A stretch of 64,000 nucleotides of DNA from Chimonanthus salicifolius. Its lineage: Eukaryota > Streptophyta > Magnoliopsida > Laurales > Calycanthaceae. Numbering within the stretch: the first letter of the stretch is position 1; each line of letters opens with the position of its first letter. Location: positions 32,117,708 through 32,181,707 of the forward strand of contig CM023532.1 in assembly GCA_013350335.1 (NCBI GenBank), written 5' to 3'. Below are positions 22,556 through 34,368 of the stretch, piece after piece. The position numbers were made by a program, and so were the translations under genes. The notes beneath the pieces were generated by a model. The model was not told the DNA's origin, did no database searches, and was given only the letters and a program-made list of their open reading frames with translations.

Positions 22556-23418
22556 ACTTACGTCAAATGTTGAAGCCAAACTCTTCCAACTGTGACTAAA
22601 AATCTCCAGACATGAAACCACTTTGACCAACTGAATAATAGAGAAGAAATTCACTCTATGCGGCATACAGCCAGTGGCCAATTTCTGCTGATCTGTAACA
22701 TCAACTTATATATACCACTAATAAAACTTTAACTTGTACTATTTCCTGAAAAATATTGTCATTTTGTTGTTGGTATCGTTCGTAATATTGAATTAACTTT
22801 AGACATGAACTTTTTGCAAGGGTATATTTATTCAGTACAATAATGGTGGATGCACCACTAACAACATATTCAACTCATTCTTGAAGTATTCTGACCCAAC
22901 AATACCCATGTTTCTTTCATGAAGTACTTGATATTATTATCGTCTTCATTGTCATTCGTCAAAATCCCATCTATCAAAGATTGATTTTTTGAATTTTACA
23001 TCTCTATTTGACTTCTATCATAAACTATTAAGTCAGTTGTCCGCTATCTTTCATATCTTTATTTATCTCATTTTCTCCATATTTATTTTGCCCTAGTACT
23101 TGAAATTGATTCGCTTCAATTGTTATTACTTCATAGAAGGGAGAAATGTTGCCTTAAATAGAGATTGCATTACTCATAATCTCATGAGTAATTTGGGTAA
23201 TTTTGTGACAAGCCAGTTGTTATCTTTAAGAAAGAGGGGCAAAAAGCAAAGAAATCCTCCTGGGGAGAATCGTTCTATCTTAACCTCTAAAGTTAATAAT
23301 GCAAATAGGAGGTTGTTTAGAATTTGTTAAGATAGAACTCAAAGTTGAGTTTAGATTATGTCAATCTCTCATATAGAGATAACGTTTATTTAGAGTCTCA
23401 ATTTATTGATAATGCTTA
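22556..23418. other. Intergenic DNA
   Basis: No gene recognised. An open frame at 23100-23330 has no family features and is not supported. Confidence 0.4.
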
Positions 23419-23426
23419 TCAACACT

Positions 23427-23578
23427 CAGGGCCGGTCCTGACTATAGGAGGAGTATGCCGTCGCCTAAGGCCCCCATCAATGCGATCAATGATTTTACTT
23501 ATAATATTAGGGTCCTGAAATCTCAGAACTTGCACTGTGCCTAGGGCCCTTGAGATTTCAAGGCATCTCTAGGCACTG
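23427..23578 (+). mobile_element. hAT-type MITE, CAGGGCCGG family, 152 bp
   Basis: Begins CAGGGCCGGTCCTGA and ends near GGCACTG. The 8-bp flanks TCAACACT (23419-23426) and CCAACACC (23579-23586) match at six of eight positions. It shares its internal blocks with the element at 7379-8031. Confidence 0.7.
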
Positions 23579-23954
23579 CCAACACCCATTTTTGCTTACA
23601 TTGAAAATTTTGAAAATCTGGCTGAAATTCCGGGTATATTAGTTTTGGACTCCTTTGTGGAAAAAGAAGCCCAGTATATCCCCAAGGAAACAACAGTTCC
23701 AAGCCTTCGTTTCCATATGTGAAGACTTATGATAAGGGATCCATCTATCCATAAGCCCAATATCTCATGGATGGTTTTCCATCTGTCCCTCTGTCTTCTC
23801 AGAGGTTGTTTATCCATTTTTTCAAGAAAATTGAATATGCAAGACGATAAATTGGAGTTTGATCTACGTTATCCAACAAATGCTATGAAATCTGATCTCA
23901 TGTCAGAGCATGAAAATGTAAACTCATTATTTCTACCGGATTGGTTTTAAGGTT

Positions 23955-24400
23955 GTTGATACGTATCGGCCGATATATTTATCGTTACGATTGTACAAAG
24001 GCCGTATTGTTAGGACTTGGACTTTCAGTCCAAAAGACTAGCTTGTTAGGTGGAGTGACCTAAGTTCTTTATAAACCTTTAGATCTCTCTCTAAACTTCC
24101 AATGTAAGACTTATTTGCAGCAACCCTAGCAATCTCCCCCTTCAATGAGGCTCTCCGGTGGATATCCCGTTCGCTTGGGGGATCTCCTAAGCCTACATGA
24201 GTAGCCTGAGACTTGGCTCTGATACTACTTGTTAGGAGTTAAACTTCAAGCCCAAAAGACTAGCATGTTAGGTGGAGTGACCCAAGTTTTTTATAAACCC
24301 CTAGATCTCCTTCTGCACTTCCAATGTAGGATTTGTTCGCAGCAGCCCCAACACGTATCGGCTGTATAGGCCAGCATTGACCGATACTTTGTTGGGTCGA
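23955..24400. mobile_element. Old ATCGGCC-family repeat, interrupted by a TRIM
   Basis: Left part 23960-24007 reads ACGTATCGGCCGATATAT; right part 24354-24400 reads CGTATCGGC...GACCGATAC. The TRIM at 24008-24353 lies between them. Termini of this copy are not recognisable. Confidence 0.6.
24008..24353 (-). mobile_element. TRIM-A element, intact with TSD
   Basis: Two LTRs of exactly 124 bp (24008-24131 and 24230-24353), both starting TGTTAGGA and ending in CA on the plus strand. The minus-strand primer-binding site sits beside the right LTR (plus GGCTCTGATACTACT, 24215-24229). TSD CGTAT is perfect (24003-24007 and 24354-24358). This is the best preserved copy of the family here and the best type copy. 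It has no coding capacity. Confidence 0.93.
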
Positions 24401-24884
24401 CTAATTTTTTTTAATTAAAAAAAATGATTTTAACCGTTTTTCAAATTAAATCTTACATTAGGTGTGATTTTAAAAAGGTTTAGATTTAAAACTGAATGTT
24501 TAGTACATATAAGAAACACTTTTGTACTGCAAGGCACAAGGACCCCATGTGGTGTCCATTTGATGATAGATCTAAAATATTGAAATAGTCATTATCTTCG
24601 CCATTTTAAGTTTAGATGAATTTAAGTCATTGATTTATAAAATTTTAAATCTAAAGATCAAATGATCAGACGAGCATGACTTTCTGCGTAAAGTTGAAAA
24701 GTTAGAAAAAACAAGTATATAAGAGACGAGGTAGATCATTAAAAATATATAAAAAATAGATAAAAGAAAAATATAATAGATACAGATATTATAATTTTTT
24801 ATAGAATTAAATGAATAAGTAAAACTATAAAAATCAACTCTAGATAAATAAAACTAAGACACTTGATAACTATCATGATGATAA
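24401..24884. other. AT-rich intergenic DNA
   Basis: No feature recognised. Confidence 0.45.
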
Positions 24885-25320
24885 AAATAATTAGTTCAAC
24901 TGGTTGTCTCTCGTCTCAAAAAGTGAGAGGTTTTGGGTTCGAACTCCTATAGTCTAACCTTGGTATGTCCTGGGCAGGGGTTTAAATATCGGCCGATACG
25001 TATCGTATCGGCCGATATATATCGGTTTTGGCCATGTGAATATCGGCCGATATGTATCGTATCGGCCGATATTCACAATATCGGCCGTGATATATCGGCC
25101 CGATATCAAAATATCGGCCGATATCGGCCGATATTTAAAAAAACAAAGAAGAAAGAGAAAATTATCGGCCGATATATCGGCCGATAGCGATATATCGGTC
25201 GACATATCGTATCGGCCGATATATCGGCCGATACCGATTTTTAAACCCCTGGTCCTGGGAGTAGTGAACTCGTAGAAATTTTACGCTCGTGGTTTCCACA
25301 CATGAATTAACAAAAAAAAA
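24885..25320 (+). mobile_element. tRNA-derived SINE (family 1), split by a hAT element
   Basis: Left part 24885-24974 carries an A-box-like TAGTTCAACTGGTT and a B-box GGGTTCGAACTCC. The right part 25260-25320 ends with TTTCCACACATGAATTAAC and an A-run, as in the copies at 30155, 35168 and 51592. The hAT element 24975-25251 sits between them. Confidence 0.75.
24975..25251. mobile_element. hAT-type MITE made of ATCGGCCGAT palindromes
   Basis: Inverted termini CAGGGGTTTAAA / TTTAAACCCCTG with a perfect 8-bp TSD, GTCCTGGG, at 24967-24974 and 25252-25259. CAGGG ends and an 8-bp TSD are hAT hallmarks. The 277-bp interior holds about ten ATCGGCCGAT palindromes, many spaced by TAT or CGTAT, so the element can fold on itself throughout. 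Open frames across it are an artefact of the repeat. Confidence 0.9.
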
Positions 25321-26440
25321 TTGATACATAAATTTTATATATCCACGTGATTCGCTTTATTTTACTATCAATTATATAGAATATAAGATTCATTTAAACA
25401 TTCAACAGAGCCTTTCCTTTTAAAATCCTCGTATCATGGATCACCCATTCATGTCTCTGTCTGCAAACAGCGCATCCTACTTGTCCCCAGATATTTTATT
25501 TTCAACTTTAGGCCCTAATCTATTAATCATGTACTACTTTTATACTTGTAAGAGTGGATAAGATAGAGAGTTTGGCAATCAAACACAATAAAATTAATCA
25601 AAGTTAAGACGACTTTTCTCAGAGAAACTCGCTAAAGTCGTCGGCTTCACATAAAACAAATGGGTCTTGCTGTAATATAAATAAATAAATAATAGATCTT
25701 GTATTTCTTTAGTCTTCACTCAGACAAAGCTGATACGTTGTGAGGAGGCTTGTATTATCTCATAAATATTATATACTTTTTATCACGTTTTTGCTTTCAT
25801 ATAAAACAAGGGCCCGGTCCATTGGAAGAATTGATTTTTTATTTTTTTTAATTTCAAAAGAGTTGAGCTAATGAACTCCCTAGTGAAATTTCCCATTAAA
25901 TAGATGATAGGACTATGTAATTAAATATTATGTAAAATTTCATGATTAATTGATCATATGAGTTATATAATCTTAACCTTTTAAATTTTGATGAATAAAG
26001 TCATTGCTTTGTAAAATTATAAATTAAAAGATAGGATGATCAGAGATAAAAATATAATTCATTAAACCACACACATAGCTGCCAGAAAAATGAATATTTT
26101 TTAATTCTTGATTTCAAGGAAACTTCAGTCATTTAGTTAATTAGAATTTATACAGAGTCATAAGTATGCAAAATGTGGCAGAGGCAATTCCAAGGGAGAC
26201 ATGGGAGGACAGAAATTTGATATTTATTACAAGAAGATTAAGAGTTAAGACACAGATATCTCTTTCTTTTTTTTTAACTTTTACAACTATCTCACTGCCT
26301 CATTCTAGTCAGGAAAATTACAATAAAAAGGGACATTTTAAATAAAATTAAAAATTAGAAATTTACCTCCTATCCGTTGATTTTAGAGAGAGAGAGAGAG
26401 AGAGATTTTAAAAAGAGGAGTGGTGGGGTGGCGTACTATG
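25321..26440. other. AT-rich intergenic DNA and 3' flank of the WRKY gene
   Basis: No gene recognised. A (GA)n run lies at 26384-26405, just beyond the WRKY stop codon. Confidence 0.5.
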
Positions 26441-28787
26441 TTATCCTGTGCTCCAGCACAAAGGAGCCTCCCTCAAACCGCCGCAACGAAAGACCACTGA
26501 GCACTCCGGTAGCTCGCCGAGATCGGCAAACAGAGACTCGTCCTCTTCTCTCATGGGGAAGAGTTCGGATGGCACGTCATCGTCGGTTCCCGCGCAAATT
26601 GGGCTCTCGAGGAGGGTGTCTTTGGTGGGAGACGATTCGACGTTAGAGAACCAGGAGAAATCGTCAGGCAGAAGCAAGGTGTGGTTCGTTTCCAGATCGG
26701 CGTACCTGTCATCCGTTTCAATGGCGGTCGGACCAGAGAAGACGGCAGGTTCTTCGGAGCCGAGGTTGCTGTCGGGAGAGGCGGTGGCGGTGGCGGCGGC
26801 GGCGTTGGTGGAGGTATTTTTGGAGGTGAGCAAGGGATGGTTGTGATCACAGGCGTAGGTGATGACAAGCATGGTGGGGTTAGTCCGGCTCCTCTCGACT
26901 TGCTTCCTCGCCGGGCACCCCTTCCAACTGCTGCAACGGTAGTATCCTCTGCCAACCCAATACAATCCACCGTGTTAGAATTTAGAAATACAGTTGAGTA
27001 AATTTTATTTGTGGCTTATTTATGGATAATTGTCTAAAATAGCTACAGTAACTCAACATGTGGTCGTCATTTAATTATTTAAATAGCTAGAGTTTTCATT
27101 GGTTGAAAATTTTCAATGAGAGGCAATCTTTATTAAAATTTTAAATGAATTATTCATTTCTTATTAACATACTTAAAAGATAGTAAAAATTGTGCATAAA
27201 TAAAACTTGATCTCCATCTTATCATTTTGAATTTTAAATTTTAATTATTATTAATCACTAAATTTATCTAATAAAGATATCATGATTGAACAGGATAGTT
27301 ATTTTACTCAATTTTCTTAAATATTAAATCTTTTCATAATTATCTTATCCATGAAATCTCATGACAGGAAAAAATTGCCATTCAAATCTCTCCACATATC
27401 CTCCTTAGCAAAGAAATGCTCGCTTTTGAACTGGTTAAGAAATTGATGTGCACTTTCATTTAAAGTTTTTGAATAAATATGAAAATATTAATTTTACTTT
27501 TAAATTTAGTTAATAATTAAATTCAAAGACTATATTTAAAAGCTCACAAGAGATAATTGTGGACCTATTCACAACAAAAAAAAATTCTTCAATTTCTTAG
27601 TTGGGAAAAATTCAAACAAAATTATGGTTACCCATTTCGTTAAAATTGTATAATGCACTCAACAAAACTTCTGAAATTTTGCAAATTGACATAAAATCTA
27701 TAATTTTTTTTATCTAAGCAAAGAGATTCTACAAATTATTTGAAGTTCTGTATCATCTTTTGTTTGTTTTTCCTTCCCTCGTGGGTAAGTCCGGCGAGGT
27801 GCACGTTAGCAATGGATACGGAGTCAATCTAGAATGAGCCGAAAATCACGGCGTCAACGTGGCCACCCAACCCGCTACCAAACGAGAGAAGGAAAGAGAC
27901 GGAACAGCGCATGCTAGCGGAATCCATAGAAACAAGTCTAACGTGCGCCGGCGGCGCTCTTCAAGGGGTCTGCATGTTGGTTTTTATTCGGCGGCTTTGG
28001 ATTAGGCAAGTTTCAGGCACGCACGGCGCACGTTAGAACTACGGAGGAGGATTACCTTGGATAGGGCGAGCCCTTGATCGGTTTCTGGCCGTACTTTCTC
28101 CAGGCCCAGGAATCGGACGGCGGAGCTGCCTCTCCCTTCACCTTCGATCCATCAACTTCTCCGATCGGTACGGACAACACTCGCTTCTGTACAGCCCTCC
28201 TATCGAAAGAGAAAGAGAAGAAAAAAAAAGGGAACAAAACTCCACATCAAAATCTTGCTCGATCACTGCAGTGGGAAACGTGGAATCATTAATTCTCCCT
28301 TTATCAATTTCCATGGAAAATATTTTCATGCTAAATGAAAGCAATTCTACCAATTTTAGAGCAGCAAAGATGGAGTGTCTCTTGTTTCCAAAGTATTCTT
28401 CTAATTGAAAGAAATTATCACCATCCATCGAAAAACACTCTCTATTTTAAAATTTTAAATGAGAATTTTTAATATGAATGATTGAGATGCTAAGCACTAG
28501 ATCATATCTCAAGTATTTTTAGAAATAAAAACTACAAGAAATTTAGTTCCCAGCTGAGATGAAATTCTCGATTAGAAACTGGAACTTGAATTTAAAAGGA
28601 AAAGAGAATTTCACCGGGATCTAGCATTTCCAGAGAAATCCATTTCTGGGTCAACTAACCTTCGCTTTGGAGATGATATGGCAGTGGTCTTCCCGCCGGA
28701 AACGGTTGTTCCCTGCCCATTTTCTGTGGTGGTTCCGGGCTCCTCCTGCCCGCTGACGAAAGGGTGGGTGTTAAACCGCCCGTCCAT
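26441..28787 (-). CDS. WRKY65: WRKY transcription factor, group IIe (WRKY65/69-like), 259 aa
   Basis: Three exons: 28660-28787 (ATG 28785-28787), 28056-28199 and 26441-26948 (TAA 26441-26443). They sum to 780 nt. The second intron falls inside the domain after the Pro of PYPRGYY, the usual group II position. The WRKY domain has WRKYGQK at residues 76-82 and a C-X5-C-X23-H-X-H zinc finger (C96, C102, H126, H128), flanked by [19 protein letters not shown] and [18 protein letters not shown]. These features mark group IIe. The C-terminal tail has [18 protein letters not shown], which I recall from WRKY65-type proteins. The N-terminus reads [13 protein letters not shown]. It should bind W-box (TTGAC) DNA in the nucleus. 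A longer start at 28817 would need GTG and is rejected. The exact orthologue name is from memory. Confidence 0.93.
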
Positions 28788-30154
28788 GAACCAGATCCGA
28801 ACCGGAACTGATCTCACTCGGAACTGAGCAATGGATCGGATCTTCTTGTTTTTGTGATGGAATTCAGTTGTTGGTGGTGACGATGACGATGAAATGGGTG
28901 GAGAGAGAGAGGAAATTGCATGAATACATTGCCGGCTATCAGAGAATCGGCCGTCAGCATCTTGACAGACGAGCAGTTTTATAGTATTTTTTTAGAGAGA
29001 GAGAAGAGACGACGTGCGAAGTACAAACAAATAATCAAATCCCATATTAAACAAATGATGGTGAAATAAAAAATAAATTTTATTAAACAATAAGAAATAG
29101 ATATTTGGTAGAAAGCTATACTTCAACCATTCATTTTAATTACTTCTTTTGTCTCAATTTTATTGTTTGATATATATTTTGGGACCGTCTCAAAATAGTT
29201 GTCTGATATATTTTTATTAAAAGAGTTATAAGATGGTAGAGAGAAGTTTATAAATCTTTTCACAATCTTTCTTTAAAAAAATTAAAATTTTAAAATAAGA
29301 TAATTAAAATGAGACGAAGAGAGTTGTTTAAATCAAATAACTGTATGTTTCTAATGAGACTAGACTCTAATAAATACACACATCAATTGCTGTTACTTTA
29401 ATTTTATAGGGTTTCTGGACTCTTATCTAATTACCAATTATGATGCAATTCAAATGGAATCACAAGAATCTAATGGCTCAATTTTTTCACTTAGGATGGT
29501 TCTCATGTGGAATGCCCACTTTAACCCCTTATGGGGGACCACTAAGGCATCCATTTATCTACCTCATATGAATTGTATCCTTAAATCATTTAAATCTATT
29601 TGGAATTATTTTATGTATTATAGAATTAAATGGTTTTTTCAAAGAATTTGTTTTCGAAGAGATCTATCAACAACTTAAATGGTGAAACCCATGTATGAAT
29701 CTGTGTGGTAATACTTATCCTAGTCTCTATGAAGATGACCAGTGTATTATTATTAAATGAAAGTGATAGAAACTGTGGGTATTTGAATTAGATTGGGAGA
29801 AAAGGGTAAGTGGGGCACATGGATTTTTGGAGTGTACCACAAGCTAGCATCTTTCTTGCAATCATCCAGATATTCTCTCTTCAGTTATATAATTAAGTTT
29901 TGGAGGAGAAATTTTTTATTGGTGTGACACTGGATTAGGATTTTAGTAGATTTGTGTCTCACTTTCCCATATGTTAATTCAAAAAAAGTCTATAAATATT
30001 TTTTTATTACCATATGTAAACTTTTAGTCAAAGTTTTAAATTACAATTAAATTTGTAGGTACAAATTTGAGTCTCTAGTTACTCGATATTCGTAGCTTAG
30101 GAAGGATTGTATATATTTAAAATTTTACCTAATGTACTCGTATTCAAAGAGAAG
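28788..30154. other. WRKY upstream region and intergenic DNA
   Basis: 28788-29010 is the presumed promoter/5' UTR of the minus-strand WRKY gene and contains purine-rich GA runs. The rest is AT-rich without a recognised gene. Confidence 0.45.
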
Positions 30155-30330
30155 TGGGAGTTTTATTTTTAATTTATGTGTGGGAACTGTAAAAAATCCA
30201 ATGTAAAATCTCCATAGGTGATACCCACTGCCCTTAGAGTACACCAGGTTAGGACATGGGGACTCGAACTTGGCACCTCCTGCTTCCTAAAGTGGGATGT
30301 TAACCAGATGAGGTACACCCATATGGGGAT
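30155..30330 (-). mobile_element. tRNA-derived SINE (family 1)
   Basis: In minus orientation: A-box-like GTACCTCATCTGGTTAACA, B-box AAGTTCGAGTCCCC, and a 3' end CCCACACATAAATT followed by an A-rich tail (plus-strand TTTTATTTTTAATT near 30161). It matches the copy at 35168-35329. Confidence 0.7.
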
Positions 30331-32004
30331 CTTAACTTTCTACATCATAAAAAAAATCAAATTTATGAATAAATATTGCCATATATCTAGAGATTCAGGA
30401 GATAGATGGATGATCACTGGCTCCCATCCATGATTAGGTCTTTTTATTTTTTATTTTTTCACTTTGTGTGGAAATGAAGTGAGGACTGATTGCTGCTTCA
30501 AAGTTGAAACAAAACTCATATTCTAACTCGATCAAAATCTTAAATTACAATCAAATGTAATAGATAAAAGATAGTTATATCCAAAGGAATTAAAATGATG
30601 ATTTTCATTTTAGAAAATATGAATCTTCTGTTCAATTTTCACTTCACTTTAAAAAATTTATTTGATGTTTACGCAGATAAAGAGATTTGCATATCTTTTT
30701 AAAATTAGTCGAGTGTTGATTATATGACTATCATATTTTTATTTTTTTATTTTTATTTTTATTACACTGGTAGAAAGGAAGTGAGGAGTGATTGGTGCTT
30801 AAGAGTCCAAACAAAACTAACAAAACTCATATTCTAATTCCTGTCTCCTCATTCTTTTATTTGCTGAGGTCTTGACTTTTCTCTACAACTTTAATGGGTG
30901 ATCCTCTCTCCTCCCATTTCTTACTCACAAAGGCTCAGACTTTGTCAAAGCTTTCCAATTATGATTTCAAGGAATGGAAACTTCTTCAAGCTTTCCTCTC
31001 TCTCCTCTACACGTTTTTTCTTGTCACTCCCTCCCAATATTTTACTTTGTAAAATCCCTTAAAAAATTAAGTCTTAACTCTTAAGTCTACCAGATTAGTT
31101 AATGGAACTTCTCATCAGATATTAGACATAATAATTAGATATAAAATATGTGATTTATCATTCAAACTATATAATCTTAATATTTTAAATTCTAATAAAT
31201 ATAAGATATTAATTTTAAAAGTTAAAAACTGAAGAGATGTAAGTTGCATTTGATGCCTGTTTGATAGTTACTTGTGATGGAAAAGTGGAGGTCACTTTCC
31301 CTTCCTTTCTTCTCTCCACTTCCATTTTCGTTTAACCTTAAAGCAGGGTAATAATTCATGTATTAGGAATTTTGTGATTTTATGTAAATTATGTATTTCT
31401 CTAATTCATATAAAAAAGCTAGAAATTTGATAAAGAGCTAAGTATTCTTTCTATAAATGGATTCAAATGTCTTGTTTTATTTAATATGGGAAATAAGTTT
31501 GACAAATACTGTATTTATCTATTAATCATCTTGAATAATGGTTGGAAACAATGGCTAAATGAAACCATTTGGAGATAAGTATAATTTCTCTTCCATAAGA
31601 TGGATAGTTATTTTTTATTTAGTGAATGTTATTAAATAAGTATGCTTGTGTCAAAATGTAAAATTTATTTATTTTTCTTACATAGACTCATCAAGATAAT
31701 TTTCCTGAAATTGAAAACAAATTAAATTTTTCATATTCATATTTACCAAATATTTTTTTCCGCAAAACATTATATTCTCCTCATACATTTTTTCCCTTTA
31801 GTTACAAAACAAATATAGACCAATCTCTCTTTCCCCTTCTAAGGGAATCCCCTCCACAGAGGAAATCCCTACAAGTAATGGGGGATCCATTGGCATCCAC
31901 TGATGTATGAAATCCTGGTGGATTAATATTTTTGGGATATAAGCCAATTTCTCTCTACATTGCTTGATCTAGGCCCTATGAGATCAAAGGTTGTATGGCT
32001 TGAG
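30331..32004. other. AT-rich intergenic DNA
   Basis: No gene or repeat recognised. Confidence 0.45.
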
Positions 32005-33141
32005 CAGGGGTAGAAAAATCGGCTGGGCCAAGATATCTGTCGCACATTTTCTCTCTCGTGCCCCTTTTTTTTTTAAAAAAAAAAAATCCAAAAAAATTAC
32101 AGTAAATGCAGATAATTATGGGCTTATTAAATATGTAATTTTTTTCATAAAATATTGGGTATTTACATCTTCTAATATTATTTTGGAGTTACGATATCGG
32201 GATATTATATAATTAGTAATAAAATAGTGAAAATTACAAGGAAAAGCAGATAAATGAGGAAAATTTGTAAAAATAATTTCATAATTTATTTTCTTAGTCA
32301 ATGAGTGTTATTTTAAGTTATGAATTATAGAAATAAAAAAAATGATTGAAAATTACATAATAATGTAGAAAAATATTAGAAAATGAAACTAATGGAGTCT
32401 AATCACTTGAACTGATAACCACACAAATGTCATACATTTTTAATTATAAAAAATTCCATTTAAATAAAAGAAAACATTATACATTTTACTTTCAGCATAA
32501 GTAAATATTGTATTTAAAATAAAAAAAAATATTACTTTCACATTAAAAGTAACTTTTTGATAAAATATTAGAGTACACACGTGAGCTCTTTAGGAAGCTC
32601 ACGTGAGTTCCTTCTCATAAAGATGTTTTTTCACTTAGAAACCCTAATGCTCATATTTTAATACCCTTCTTCTCTTTCACTCTCTCTATTAAACCCTAGC
32701 CGCCGCCACTGCTGCTCTCTATATTTTTCCCATCAACAAAGAAGAAAACGAAGAGAAAGGAAAGCTATGAAAGGTGTAGAGATCTTTTTTCTTCAATCTC
32801 TTCTCCATATTTTCTTTTTTGAACCTAATTTCACTGTTTTTTTATTAAAAAACAGGAGATTCGGCCGAGAATCGGCCTAGATTTAGACTTATATATCGGT
32901 CATCTCGGCCGATATTTCTAAAAAAAAAAAGGACTTCTTTTAAAAAAAAACAAAAAAACAAAAAGACCGAATTTTTAAAATTCGGTCGATATCATGACCG
33001 AATTATCGGCCAGAAATTCTGTCATCTCGGCCGTTTTTTGGTATGGCCGATACGATATGTATCGGCCGAGATATATCTGCGTTCGAAAACCCGATACATA
33101 TCGGCCGATATGCACTGTATCAGCCGAATTTTTGACCCCTG
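32005..33141. mobile_element. Non-autonomous hAT element (ATCGGCC family), 1.14 kb
   Basis: Begins CAGGGGTAGAAAAATCGGC and ends GCCGAATTTTTGACCCCTG. The perfect 8-bp TSD GGCTTGAG lies at 31997-32004 and 33142-33149. The right 300 bp are rich in ATCGGCCGATAT-type palindromes like those of 24975-25251. The middle (about 32570-32800) is different in character and looks like a captured gene leader. No transposase coding sequence was found. Confidence 0.88.
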
Positions 33142-34368
33142 GGCTTGAGGGCAAACCTGTGTTGGCTGAACTTGGCTTGGGGCAAGCCTGGGCCTATACT
33201 GAATTTGTCTTTATTGAGCCTACTCCAAGTGGATCAAAATCATTTGGGTTATTCGGGCTTTCGATTTTCTCATCCAGGCTTGAGCCTGACCCAAGTTACG
33301 TTTAGGACTAAAACTTTTTGTCTTTCTCTTACACTTCAATTTCTACTGTCATCAAACCATTTCAAGAATTCCAAAATCTGTAAGTTCCTTCAGAAACTTG
33401 AAATATAGGAAAATCATGTGTTTGTGTCTCTATATATGTATATCAAATTCAATTGAGCTTCTGGGCCTTCTTGGGCTTGGGCTTCAAATTTAGTTTTCTT
33501 AGCATGACTTGTGTGAGTTGTAAGCCTAATCAGATTTTAGATAGATCTTACTCTTTTAATCCCAAAAGTGAGCCTGAGCTTGAATAAGTTGGATTCTGGA
33601 TGTTTTGGGCTGTTTGTCGAGGCTTATGCTGGGCTAGGCCCAAGAAACCAACCCGCTTGAAGGAATATGCTGCAAGCACAGCTGCCGAGCTGGCCCAGTG
33701 AATCCTTTCATCAGTATGATAATAGAAGGATATAGCTTCTTTGTAAGCATTCATGTGAACCTATGAATCGCCCTTAATAAAATAAAAAATTGGGATAGGA
33801 GAGTGTTGACCCATTAAGACTAATCCCCCGGGGTCCGCACTGTCGACCTGGATAAGTCAGGTGGTAGCACCAAGATTTGATCTCGAGACATGAGGGAGCA
33901 AACCCATACTCACCTTTGGCAAAGAGAAAGTGATAGAAGATTAGTAAATTACTAAAATATATAGAAGGAGGCACTTAAAAGACATGGATTGAGGTGATAA
34001 GACACGATATAATGGAATTTGTGTTGACAGAGAAAATGATTGTCGATAGGATTGAGTGAAAAGTTGAACTCAAAGAGTAATCTTCGATAATCAAAGAGAA
34101 TATTCATTACATGGGCATGAACAAGCTTATGAAGAAAATGGAACTCTTATTTCCGGCAGCTCTCTTTACAAACACCCACAATTTTCATCTGATTACGAAT
34201 TTCATGTGCAAATTTAAGGAAGCTGAACACTCACAGGACTATTTTTATCATTTTTTACTATGAAAAAATGACAAAAATACTTCTGATTGAAACTTACCTA
34301 TTAGCCAACACATCGTTATTGTGTGCAAAAGTGCACAGAGATACATATTTCCTCACTTGTTGGCCAGT
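33142..34368. other. Intergenic DNA
   Basis: 33150-33610 has GGGCTTGAG/GCCTGAGC-rich repetitive patches. 33800-33900 contains a B-box-like GATCAAATC on the minus strand and may be an old SINE. 34140-34368 is the 3' flank of the minus-strand ACT gene. Confidence 0.4.

Noticed and set aside
24933..25275. Overlapping open frames in both strands
   Set aside because: The palindromic ATCGGCCGAT repeat avoids stop codons, producing Tyr/Arg/Pro/Ile-type repeats without a protein family.
26448..27001. Open frames on the plus strand over 26377-27001
   Set aside because: They are antisense shadows of WRKY exon 3; the minus strand carries the zinc finger and the conserved C-terminal tail.
28788..28817. 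A longer start for the WRKY protein (ten extra residues)
   Set aside because: It would begin at GTG; the first ATG in frame is at 28785-28787.
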